Source: Datnioides undecimradiatus (Eukaryota > Chordata > Actinopteri > Lobotiformes > Datnioididae). From it: a stretch of 64,000 bases of DNA. The position numbers were made by a program, and so were the translations under genes. Location of the stretch: NCBI GenBank assembly GCA_008933995.1, contig WARS01000012.1, positions 7,511,001 through 7,575,000 on the forward strand, in the 5' to 3' direction. The stretch's first letter is position 1. Every line of letters starts with the position of its first letter. Below are positions 13,301 to 22,909 of this stretch, in pieces. The notes under the pieces are model-generated. The model was given only the letters and a program-made list of their open reading frames with translations. It did not search any database and had not been told where the DNA came from.

Positions 13301-16300
13301 GATACACCTGGAGCAGCTGAGGACGGCGAGTACATTGAGCTTTGGCACCCATCAGGGCGCCGTGTCTCTCTGCAGGGCATCTGGATACTTCTGTTCAGTG
13401 CACACAACAACAAGCCCTACAGGGAGATCAGCCTGAGTGGACACTTCACCACATCCAAGGGCTACTTTCTGCTTGGCAGTGACAGGTTGGTGCCTGCACC
13501 ATCTCTCCGCCTGCCCCCCAATACCATCCAGAATGGACCAGATGCAGTGGCACTTTATCGCAGCCCTTTTGGACCACCATCAGCCACACAAAGGGGGATC
13601 CCCACCAAAGGGCTGCTGGATGCAGTCGTGTATCGGCAGCGAGGATCTGATAAAGAAGCACAGGAGCTGAGTAAGGCTCTGACACCGGGACAGCTGCCTC
13701 TGCTGGAGGATCCAGAGGTTCTGCCTGGTGACGAGGCCCTCAGCCGCTGTCGAGGCCTTTATCCCTACGACCTGTCTGCTTTTTCAGTGAGTACAAAGGG
13801 CGAAGTATTCACAGGACAATAATTGCTTTATTAACCCAATGCTTATTAAAACTGTAAGGATCATAGTAACAGTAATAGTTTTCTATTTTGGGAAATTTGC
13901 TCATTGGCTTTTTTTGCCAGGCTTAGATAAGAATATAAATGTCACTTTAATGTCTATAAACATGTCTAAACAATAAGCCTTACCCAGCAGGCAGTTGGCT
14001 CAGCTTAGCGCAAAGACCAGTGTAGACTTGCCTGGTTCTGTTCCACAGTAACAAAATCCACTTTTAATACACTAACACATTATTTTATTTGTTTGATCTG
14101 TACACAAACCAAGGTGTAAATATGACATCTTTTGAATATTTGCCAGGGGACTCATTCTTCTTAAAATGTTAAACTATTCATTTAAATATTTTTGCAAATT
14201 TTTGTTGTTTTTTGAGTGAAAAGAAAAAAGAAAAGAAACATATGAAATGTATCAACAGGTGGCTCCACCCACACCTCTAAGGGAGAATAGCTGCCCACGC
14301 CCCCCTCCAGCCCCTGAGGGTGTGGTCATCAGTGAGGTGGCTAGTGGCCACTGGACCAATCACAGCCAGCAGAGGGCCTTTGTGGAGCTGCACGGGCCCT
14401 CCATGACAGACCTGCAGGGCCTGGTGCTCACTGTGTTTGACCAGGAGCGCAGCGGGACCGTCATTGCCCTCCCTCTGACCGGATCCATTGACCAGGATGG
14501 ATTTTACATTGTGGGGAATGTCACTGGAGCAGGTGAGAGCAGTAGGGCACTAGTTGTTTAGAGATAATAGTTTCCTTCACAGTCTCTTCCTGTTCTTTTT
14601 CTTGTTTTGCACCTGCTCTCACACCTCTCACTGTACTCCTTCACCTCCTCTCTCTCCTGCATAGATCAGACTTTTCCGGAGGGCTCCACGGTGCCGGTAC
14701 GAGGAGCAGTCGTCCTATGCTATGACCTGTTCAGTGTTTGTAGAGCTGGCACCGCTCTGACCAACTCCAGTCTCAGGGATGTACTCGTGTTCAGTGAAAA
14801 CCAGCAGCTGCTCTCCTCACTCTCCACCAGCAGGGGGAGACAAGTGCTTCCAGCTCTCAGGTAAATACTCAATGAACCCACCAGCATGAATCACTGAGAA
14901 CCACAGGAATCTGGTGAGAAAGGATCATATTAGGGTGCCCTGGGGACTCTGACAAAGTTTGGGGTGCTCAGTTTAAGCATGCAACTGTAATTCAAACAAT
15001 ACAATTCACCTGACTATGTTTGAGAGCAAGAATGACATGGGAGTGCATGCATGAGTGAGCGGCCGAGTGCATTCATATACAGAAGAGCAGAGAAGAGTAA
15101 CCCCTCCGTCAATGCTTGAGCTTCGTCAGGATGATGAACGGGGCTTCCTTATCATTAAAGACCTTCAACTTGGCAGGAGACAGAGGGGAGCTCTGCGCTC
15201 CCTGTCTTTATGGTTCTGTCGTGATGAAAGCAAAAGCCATTCTGCACCTTGAGGTAACAAGGTGTAGCTCAGGACTCCCTTTAGCCGGGAGATGAGCCAG
15301 TGGCAGATGAGCCAGCGGCAGCCTGTACAGCCTTCCTGTCGGTGTAATGGAGTCATCAGGATATAATCCGTCTTGGATTGTTTTCAATGGCAAACTCAGC
15401 CTAAACTCACTCCATCTCCATAACCCCTGTCGCTGACAGCCTAGGGAGCCATGTAGGAAGTTGGCACTGGTTGAACCCCAGTTCAATAATCCTCCTGTTC
15501 AGCAACCTATTCCCAAATGTTCTGGAGCTTTTCTTTGTTTAGTTGAGTTATCCCATGCTGTATATGTGCAGGTCAGACTGGATGATACTGGTGCAATCTG
15601 AGAGCCACATGGACAGATATTTAAACAGCCTTTGAACTGTCTGTTTGGATTGCGGTTACAGCAACAACAGCGTGGCACTTACATCCTGCAGGATTTTAAT
15701 CAGAGAATCTTTTAAGTCAGCAATTGCTCGGGAGATACAGATCAGATGAGAGGTTACAGAGATATCTTAAGAAGCGACAAGGGCTCTGCATACCAGCGTT
15801 GTGTGTGTGTGCTTGTGTGTTAGCTGGGGGGGGATGTACAATTTTGGGGTGGTCTGATTCTGATAGAGAGCCCTATGATTTTCTTATAATCTTGGATTGG
15901 CAATGGAGAAGGCAATTTGGGCTTCAAGTCACGGGTTGTTATCCATTGATCCCAAAGTGAGTTTAAAGTTTTCAGTGATAGCAATGACACCATTAATCCT
16001 AAAAGTTTGCAATGCCAGTTTGGTTTTTTTTAGTTTTTTAATCATCACAACGTGCTGCATATGCTGCCAGGCTAACTAGGGGAGATTAAAGTAAGAAGAA
16101 AGGAGCCAAACAAATGAAACGGCCGTGTGACAATAATAAAATATATTCACAGTAAAGTTACAATACTAAGGAGCACCAAACTATGGATTATTATTTCTTT
16201 TGAAACAGATTAAAGAAAATATTAACCAGAGTTAGCATCATGCTGGGCTCTTGGGCCCTTGCACAGTACAGGAGAAAGCTTGTATGACTTCAGTTATTGG

Positions 16301-19300
16301 CAGTGCACCCCCATTAACATCTTAAGAATTCAGAGAAAATAGCTAAAAATGTGCCATTCATGCTGTTTTGTTGTTGTTGTTTTTTTTAATTTAATGAGTC
16401 AGGAGCTGTCAGCCGAAGAAAGGGATTGATCAGGCTTACTCGTTGCACGTGTGCTTCACGTTAATTAATCAAAGCAGCATGGAGCATGTTCCAGGGGGAG
16501 TGTTTTTTGTTTTGTTTTGCTTTTTTCAGGTGAAAAATGCTGGACGCAAACATTTCAATCAGTCACAATCAGCTCCACCATCCAATTTCCTGGGGGACAA
16601 CCCTGAATTTCTGACAGTGATTGGCTCACTGTAGCCTAACAACAGCAGCACTTATATTCCACTGCTGCAGCGCAGGAGGAATATGAGGCATCTTTGTCAG
16701 TACAGCCCTTTTATAGAGATAATAAAAGAAAAGACACATTGAGGCTCAAACATTTTAAAATTGTTGTCTGCACAAAACAGCTGAAGAAGCTTATTCAGAG
16801 ATCAGCTATACAGAAAACATTTGATTAATAATATAAAAACACAAATGGCTCATGGCCACTTTCATTTTAGCAGATTCTCAGGGGTAAATAGTTGCAGGCC
16901 GCTGCTCTAGGCGGTCTTTAACTTTACCGTCTTTACTGTATGTAGATTCATGTATTCATACATGCATGCTTGTGTGCATGTGCAGGTCAGTGGAGGATGG
17001 ACCTGTTTCACTCAGCCGATGTTCATGCTGTGAAGTGAGGAGCCCCTCCTCCTGGACAAGCTCCTCGCCCACACCTCACAGCACCAACCTCTGTCCGAGC
17101 TCTGCCTTCTCAAGTCACATTGACCTTTGCCTTGGACCCCTGTCCAGTGACTGGCAGGAGCAGCCAGGAGGTGAGACGTTGTAACTCAACGCAACTAAAA
17201 TGTATAAAAACTCATCAAAATATGGTCAAAACAAATGCATTCTTGATTTTGGCTGATTGATTTTGACCTAAATCAATCAGCCAGATTGACCTGATATTGG
17301 TGTGCTATTAAAAACAAGTGTTGCATTAGAAGAATACTTCCCAGGACTCAAGCCATGGATCTGACTTTGGAACAAGGAAATAAATGGAATACATTTGTCA
17401 CATAATGTATATCCATAATTACACACATTCTGCTCATATTATGAATATTGTGGATGTAAAAATTCAAGTAAACAAAATTTTTTTTTGTCAGAATTGTTTA
17501 GTCACAGCACAGTAAACATACCCTCACAGGAGCTGATGTCCTTATCTCTGTGTGTCCCAGACTGCAGCGGTTTAATCCAGGGGAAGCGAGTGGCTGAGGT
17601 GGCCGACTACCTGGAGCAGAAATGTCACTGTGGCATCTCTGCCTTGTATCTCCAAGGTGAGGCACCTTGCTCAGTAGAAATTGAAGCAGCCACAGTCGGC
17701 TGGTTCTAAATGTAAGAAATGACTGTCTAATCTGTTAGTTTTTTAAAAAAATGGCTGTTTGTTCAAAAGTTTTCAGTGAAAAAGAACGAGAAAGATTACA
17801 GACCGGTGACTTGACTGGCCCCAGGGAGAGAACTTGACCCCTAACAATCAACACAGCAGTGCGGGCTGCTGTTACCATGGAGTTGTAGTAAAGTAGGAAT
17901 AAAGAACTGCTAGTTAGGATGCAGGAACACACCACTACAGCTGAGTCCTGGTTTATTTTATTTATTTATTTATTTTTTTTAATAAAGCAGTTCTTCACGA
18001 TTGTAATAACAAGGTTAATTACAGGAGATGACCGGTGCTCAGGAGCACAGCTCTAGCAGCCCCCTCATCCACGTTGTGCTCCAAAGTTTATTCTTCCAGA
18101 AGGAAATCATTTACAGACAGACAGCCTCAGGTGCAGCTGTTTCCATGCCATTATCACACCCTGCATCCCTCATATACATTAAGTAATTGCCATGAATTCT
18201 TCTCTTTACATGTAAAAGATCATTTCCTCTTTATCTACCAAACTGCAGCACATCCTAAACTCTATCATATAGAGATAATGAAGCAGTTGTGTGTCTGCTG
18301 GTGCTTCAGGAGCCAACTTCTCTTGTGTGTCCGGGTGGCTGCGAGTATGGGGGAGCATCCAGGCGCTGTCGGACCATCAGAAGGCCCTCATCATTCAGAC
18401 ATCACACACGAACCCTTCATCTGCTCAGGGAGACTTCTGCTCTGCACCGACCACGGACCGGTATACGAGCACAGGTTAGCACCTTCATGGCTACACAACA
18501 CTAGCAGCAAAACAAGTTCACAGCTAGATCATCTTTACCTTACAATCAATGAATGAAGAGTCTGTAGTGAGGAACAGAGAATTTAAAGAATTTACTGAAT
18601 TTTTTTTTTTTTTTTTTTTTTTTTCATTTTTAAGCTTTTGAGAAGCTTCATCCGTCTTGGACCTTGGTGGTTGTTTTGAACACAAACCTGACATTAATCT
18701 AAGTCACATACCTGTTAATAATACTGATATCCCAAACTCATAGATATTCTTTTCTCTCAGTTGCAACACCTTTAGCCATCTACCAAATATGATGAATCAA
18801 ATGAATGAATCAAAAAGGGTCAAATATATAATTGTAGCACCGTCACCCCTTATAAAGGACCAAGAGATGGTGTTTGGGAACTAGAAAGCTCTTAAAGGGA
18901 TGTTGCAAAAGGAAACAAAAGGAAAGTGATTTCCATTAACAGAAATATTAATGGAATGGGAAAAGATTATCAAAAATAGCTTAAGGCATAACAACCAACA
19001 TATAAAATCTGCAGCCTCATAGCAAGCTGCCACCTCCTGTGTTGCTGTATTGACCACTGAATGGGTCATACCCCCTCACACCTGCTCACATAACACCTTC
19101 ACAGATAAGTATGGGGGCGTGCTAGCAAGATTCTAGAGATTGACAGCTGACCTAATGCCTCATAATTATCAAAACTGCTACGATTGACAATCACAATCCA
19201 CTAAACGTAGACACATCCACATTAAGTGCACCTAGTACCCCAAACTCATTTATTAGAGAACATTTACCTATCTCTCCGGATTGGACAGACAGCGAGTCAC

Positions 19301-22300
19301 TCACTGCAAAGAGGACATTATGATCCAAACCTGCTTCCACTCTCCCTGATTGATCCACCACCCACATACACATCCAGAGTAGGCTAACCCCTCTAACAGG
19401 ATATGAACTTGTATAAAAAAATCAACCACACACAGAATCAATGGAAACATTTATTGAAAATTATGATATCATACACAAAACAATGACAACGTTGCGAAAT
19501 GGGCCACAGTGCTACATTGGCCAATAGTCTGATTTCGCCTTTAATGTGCTTGCAGAACTAAATCTGTTGCTGGTGCTAAAGTGTCAGCAGGATGTTTGAG
19601 TTGCCATGTTGTGTTTAAACACTGATTTCTTGATAAATTTGACTTGAATTTTTATTTGACTCTCTCCTAGCAACTGCCCTGGGGTTACAGATAGGGCTGA
19701 TAGTAGCTGTGCTCCTGCTGCTGGGACTGGGAGCTGCTTTGTTCACGTATTTCTACAGGAGGAGGTGAGGAGACTTATTCTGTGCATTATCCTCCTTATC
19801 TCGCTCTTCTCTCTGCTGGATGTGCTTGCTGATGCCGTTTTGCTGGCAATTTTTACAAAGCCAGATTATTAACATTTGGTTAACCCCTCGACTCGAACTG
19901 CTTCTTTCGATTACACAGCGATTGAGTGTTATGAATGGGATATTTAAAAACAAATGTGCGCGTAATCGAGAGTGAATAATGCTCATTTGGCTCTATTGTC
20001 TAGAGCCTCGCACTTAAGACGTTTCTTTTTGTTTCTTGTTCACGTAGGTCATTGCCTTTATTCCTTTTTTTTTTTTTTTTTTTTAGAAAAGGCTTTGGTT
20101 ATATAAAGAGAAGTCACACACCTTTTTCTTTTGGGGTTGCACATGTCTAAATTCAGAGAGGAGGAACTGAAAAAGTAAGGGTGTTGAACTATTAGGAAAA
20201 GGGCCTGAAATATAAATGATGGATGACATCAGAGTTGTCACTGATGATACTTAAAGCTGTTATGAGGAGCCAAAATGACCTAGACATGTGTACTGTGCAC
20301 TGTGTACTGTGAATAAGTGCGAAAATCTGATATAAAGAAGCATCTCAGTATGAATACAGCATAAATAAATGGTACTGTTTATAAATGAATATACTGTGTA
20401 ATGAGAAATGTGCAATATAGAAGTGCCGGCTGTTTGTTCTCGTGTGTGGAACACAGTAAACAGCCAAAAGATCATTAGTCATAATAATCATAATAATAGA
20501 TTATTTAAATTGAAGCCCAGTCACAACAGACATGCTGTCCTTACCCATCTCCCTGTGGTTTGTGCACACCTTAAAGCCTGACGGTGTGATGAGAGGTGCA
20601 GTAGTCATGATGAACAAGTCGATCCACTCTAGAATGACTTTAATCATGCAGATGTACAGTTTTATTGATTGCTTAGCTTAGCATAAAGAGCTAAAATGAG
20701 GAATTGACTTACCTGGCTTTGTCCAAAGATCAACACCGACTTAAGTATTAATTACTGAGCTATAGAAGAGTTGCTAGGCACATTTTACATTTTGGAAAAC
20801 ACACATTTATACTTCTTTTCAGGAATTAGATGGAAGATGGATTTCACTGTCATTACTGTTGTTTAAGTAAATGGAGTTGCAGCAGATAGAGTTGCAGCCA
20901 ACGGCTACCTAAAGTCACTTAGCACAGAGACTGGAAACAGGGTGAAGCAGTCTGGTTCTATAAGTGTTGTGTAAGTGTTGTTTGTTGAACCTACTCAAAA
21001 ACAACAGATGTTTTGTACTGTATTGCATTGAGTAGTTGCCCAGCAACCAGCAGTGACTCTAGAAAGTTACAAGTCCCAAACACAAAACAGTCTTAAACAC
21101 AACCCTCTTGCTGTCCTTACCAATTTAACTGGAACTGTTATTTTAACAGAATCTACCAATGACCTTGCTATGAATATTTAAATAAAAAACATTTAAAATA
21201 TGTTTTCTTTATAAAATACTCTGGGATATACAGACTTGAAACAGTACAAAATAACCTGTAGGTACCTTACTTGTCATGTGGGATACTGCTCAGGATCAGT
21301 AGCTGTCTATTGTAGCTGTTAAGTTAAAATAAAAAAATAACCCCTGATGATGTCACCAAGATGCTGGCATTTATTTGACAAGGTGGGTCTAATGAAAGGT
21401 GCTCTGTTGCATCATGTTAAATGTAGAATGTAAATGTAAATGTTTGTTAGCGTTTTGAAAATGAAAAGTTTGGAAATGTCACATTGTACTGCTTTAGTTT
21501 TGATCATGATCCTGATCTTTGACAGTGCAATGCTAAATCACTGGAGCAACCTTTTAAAAGCTTTCAAAACTTAGACCCTTCAACAAAATTTCAGGTCCTT
21601 ACATTTCACTTTGCACATGCTTTTTTTGGCAGAGTTGCTTAATAATCCTGTTTGGCCACGCGGCATTCAGCTCTGTGGCATTGATACATGCATGAATAGA
21701 GACATTTGAAGTGACTGACGTATGGATGTTCACTGAATAAAAATGTATTTTTATGTGCATTTGCTCTTTCTGTATATATTCGACTTAGATTACTGGTACA
21801 CTTTCAGTCTTGTAGATTTGCACATTTTCCAAAGATGTGAACTGTCAGCAACGCAATATCAGCATTTGGTGTCATATTATAGCTCTGAATTAAAGAGCAA
21901 GACCTTAACTCTGGTCTTAAACACACTTATATTTATATCTGTAGCATTTATGTGCATGTATTAAACACTTCAGTATTGGTGTTAACAAAAAAGTGTTGAT
22001 TTGATTTTCTCACACTTTGGTGCTAGACAGAAGTTACCCACTATTCATTAGCATTTGTCCACACTGACAGCTGCCACGCCACCGTTTTTAATTTTCTATA
22101 TATGCTGGGAGTGTAAAATAAAAACTGTGGTTTCTACATTGAGTCTGTAAAGACAGAATATGATCAAAATGTATTTTTATGACGTGCATTTATTAATAAA
22201 GTTAAAACAACAACATCAAAAAATTGTTGGGCAGTGGGCCGTGCTGCGAGCGGGGCTGTGTGGGACTGTCTAGCTGTGACATCGCAACGTCACCAAATTG

Positions 22301-22909
22301 TTGACAGCTCATTTAAAGGTGCAGTTTCTGAATCTGGATTGAGTGTTTTGACACATTAGTGAACAGGACTTGTATCGCACCCATACCTGCTTTATAAGAA
22401 AATAAACAAGACATGGAGGTCTCTCTTTCTGCAGTCTGGGACCTTTAACATTTGATAATAACGTCCACTGTTTATAGGGGGAGGAAGTCCATGAAGATTT
22501 GCTGTAGAATGCTAATCCCCATCATTACCATCACCTGTTTCCGTAACTCAGACATAAATTCACAGAGGTTCACAACCACGCTCTGAAAGTTGTTTAAAGT
22601 CATTCAGGGAAATGCAGCAAATCACAGGTTGAAGCAGTTTTAATAGATTAGGCTGGTTGAGGGCAGAGTGCGGACAATCCACAGGTAAATTATAAAACGT
22701 TATCAATAAATTACTTCCATAACACTTGAACGTGAGTGAGTTAGCGAGCGAGCGAGTGGAAGCTGCCCTGTAATTGCAGTGTGTGTGTGTGCGTGTGTGT
22801 GCAGATTCTGAAGGCTCGATTCTGAACCCCTGTCTCTGTTCTCAGGCGCCCTCTGGACTATTATACCATGGAGCTGAGCGAACACGCAGAGGGACTGTCA
22901 GATCTATAA
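6545..22909 (+). CDS. Type I membrane protein with four lamin-tail-domain-like ectodomain units (924 aa, 11 coding exons)
   Basis: Coding exons: 6545-7367, 7505-7685, 8586-8725, 13230-13786, 14259-14532, 14665-14860, 16986-17170, 17561-17656, 18310-18474, 19671-19764, 22846-22909 (TAA). They total 2775 nt, a multiple of three, and every junction keeps phase. The start has a good context (aatcATGG) and opens a signal peptide (about residues 1-19). Residues 22-760 form four LTD-like units, recognised by the pattern I-x-E-[IVL] ... F-V-E-L/Y-I-E-L-[YWH] ... G-[FY]-[FY]-[LI]-V-G. A stalk (761-872), one transmembrane helix (about 878-900), an Arg-rich stop-transfer and a roughly 20-residue tail follow. 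N-glycosylation sequons (NVS, NCT, NLT, NHS, NVT, NSS, NFS) fit a secretory path. Function is unknown; a surface adhesion or receptor role is inference. I do not recognise an established gene name. Confidence 0.85.
7505..8725 (+). CDS. Coding exons 2-3: remainder of LTD unit 2, joined across a GC-AG intron
   Basis: Exons 7505-7685 and 8586-8725. Reading past 7685 hits a stop at 7696, and no GT donor fits the frame. A GC donor (cag|gcaaga at 7686) restores the frame into 8586 (acceptor gtcag), giving ...QLSNS-LREGGFYLSRC.... Unit 2 closes at C346 and C371 with the spacing seen in the other units. The exon 8586-8725 ends at a standard gtgagt donor. Confidence 0.8.
8030..8345. repeat. Dispersed repeat, family R1 ('gctaatatgctcaca' type), intron copy
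   Basis: The intron between 7685 and 8586 carries a diverged copy of a short dispersed sequence rich in 'atgctaa', 'gctcaca' and 'ttagcatgct' words, followed by a 'gatcaccaaagttgttgcag' stretch. Further copies lie near 30.65, 32.4-32.8 and 45.1 kb. From general knowledge this family is widespread in fish genomes; I cannot assign its transposon class. Confidence 0.6.
8726..13229 (+). other. Large intron of the LTD gene
   Basis: A 4.5-kb intron between a phase-1 donor (gtgagt, 8726) and acceptor (ttccag, 13229). I find no extra exon in it. It contains AT-rich DNA, a G-rich stretch near 9960-10010, and a repeat of family R2 at 13068-13145. Confidence 0.6.
13068..13145 (-). repeat. Dispersed repeat, family R2, copy 1
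   Basis: On the minus strand this reads as the '...tgctaagctaagctaa...cagctgctggtta' core shared with 38.2 and 63.8 kb. On the + strand it shows 'taaccagcagctacttagc' followed by 'ttagcttagcatgg' and 'ggtaacaaaatctgcctacca'. It lies just ahead of coding exon 4. Confidence 0.6.
13230..13786 (+). CDS. Coding exon 4: LTD unit 3
   Basis: This 557-nt exon encodes residues 382-567 and ends in phase 0 (donor gtgagt at 13787). It holds a complete LTD-like unit: DFLINELNTD, then EYIELWHPSG, GYFLLGSDR, and the shared LPPNTIQNGPDA block also seen almost unchanged in unit 1 (LPPNTVQNGPDA). The closing motif starts LSRC (C555) and is completed by the next exon. The close resemblance of units 1 and 3 points to duplication of a whole two-unit block or of single units within the gene. 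Confidence 0.87.
13975..14180 (-). repeat. Dispersed repeat, family R2, copy 2
   Basis: The intron 13787-14258 is largely made of a diverged R2 copy: 'gttggctcagcttagcgcaa', 'gacttgcctggttctgttcc' and 'aacaaaatccacttttaata' are in the order seen in the other minus-strand copies (13.07 and 20.7 kb). Confidence 0.55.
14259..17170 (+). CDS. Coding exons 5-7: LTD unit 4 and its closing motif
   Basis: Exons 14259-14532 (phase 0 in, phase 1 out), 14665-14860 (phase 2 out) and 16986-17170 (phase 1 out). The first supplies the second Cys of unit 3's motif (C579) and then VVISEVASG, AFVELHGPS and GFYIVGNVT of unit 4. The second holds the RGAVVLCYDL strand and a more divergent region. The third closes the unit with LSRC (C736) and C760. 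The intron 14861-16985 (2.1 kb) contains no further exon that I can support. Confidence 0.82.
14861..16985 (+). other. Intron of the LTD gene, possible conserved non-coding DNA
   Basis: No exon seen. Two stretches (about 15050-15250 and 16390-16640) are less AT-rich and free of low-complexity sequence, with AT-core words such as 'acgttaattaatcaa'. They look like possible conserved non-coding elements, but this is an impression of composition only. The 65- and 92-codon open frames inside lack domains and splice context. Confidence 0.3.
17561..19764 (+). CDS. Coding exons 8-10: extracellular stalk module and transmembrane helix
   Basis: Exons 17561-17656, 18310-18474 and 19671-19764. Residues about 786-872 form a module I cannot assign: GKRVAEVADYLEQKCHCG, then NFSCVSGWLRVWGS and QKALIIQTSH, rich in Cys and with one glycosylation sequon. 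The third exon encodes a clear single transmembrane helix (GLIVAVLLLLGLGAALF) followed by FYRRR, a stop-transfer signal fitting type I topology. Donors are gtgagg, gttagc and gtgagg; acceptors are cccag, ttcag and cctag. Confidence 0.8.
18599..18624. repeat. Poly(T) tract
   Basis: A run of about 25 T in the intron before the transmembrane exon. It could mark the reverse poly(A) end of an old retroposed insertion, but no element is recognisable next to it. Confidence 0.7.
20670..20830 (-). repeat. Dispersed repeat, family R2, copy 3
   Basis: Shows 'gcttagcttagcataaagag', 'cttacctggctttgtccaaa' and a closing 'ttttggaaaacacacattta', in the same order as the other minus-strand R2 copies. Confidence 0.6.
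22225..22450. repeat. Dispersed repeat, family R3
   Basis: Contains 'cgtcaccaaattgttgacag', 'aaaggtgcagtttctgaatc' and a closing 'tgggacctttaa', which I recognise from general knowledge as a dispersed sequence common in fish non-coding DNA. Only one copy is seen in this window. Its class is unknown to me. Confidence 0.5.
22846..22909 (+). CDS. Last coding exon: cytoplasmic tail of the LTD protein
   Basis: After acceptor ctcag (22841-22845) the phase-2 join gives RR-PLDYYTMELSEHAEGLSDL and TAA at 22907-22909. YYTM fits a Y-x-x-hydrophobic sorting signal, and the acidic end is ordinary for a short tail. A longer open frame through the same exon (to TGA at 22986) would need a phase-0 join, which the upstream donor does not provide, so I did not choose it. 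Confidence 0.7.

Larger units (their letters stand above)
19765..22845 (+). other. Last intron of the LTD gene
   Basis: A 3.1-kb intron with no further exon seen. It includes a poly(T) tract (20068-20084), an R2 repeat (20670-20830) and an R3 repeat (22225-22450), plus AT-rich DNA and a GT-rich run just before the final acceptor (about 22780-22800). Confidence 0.6.

Noticed and set aside
6545-22909. Calling this gene a lamin or intermediate-filament protein because of its LTDs.
   Set aside because: There is no coiled-coil rod, nuclear localisation signal or CaaX box; a signal peptide, glycosylation sequons and a transmembrane helix point to the cell surface.
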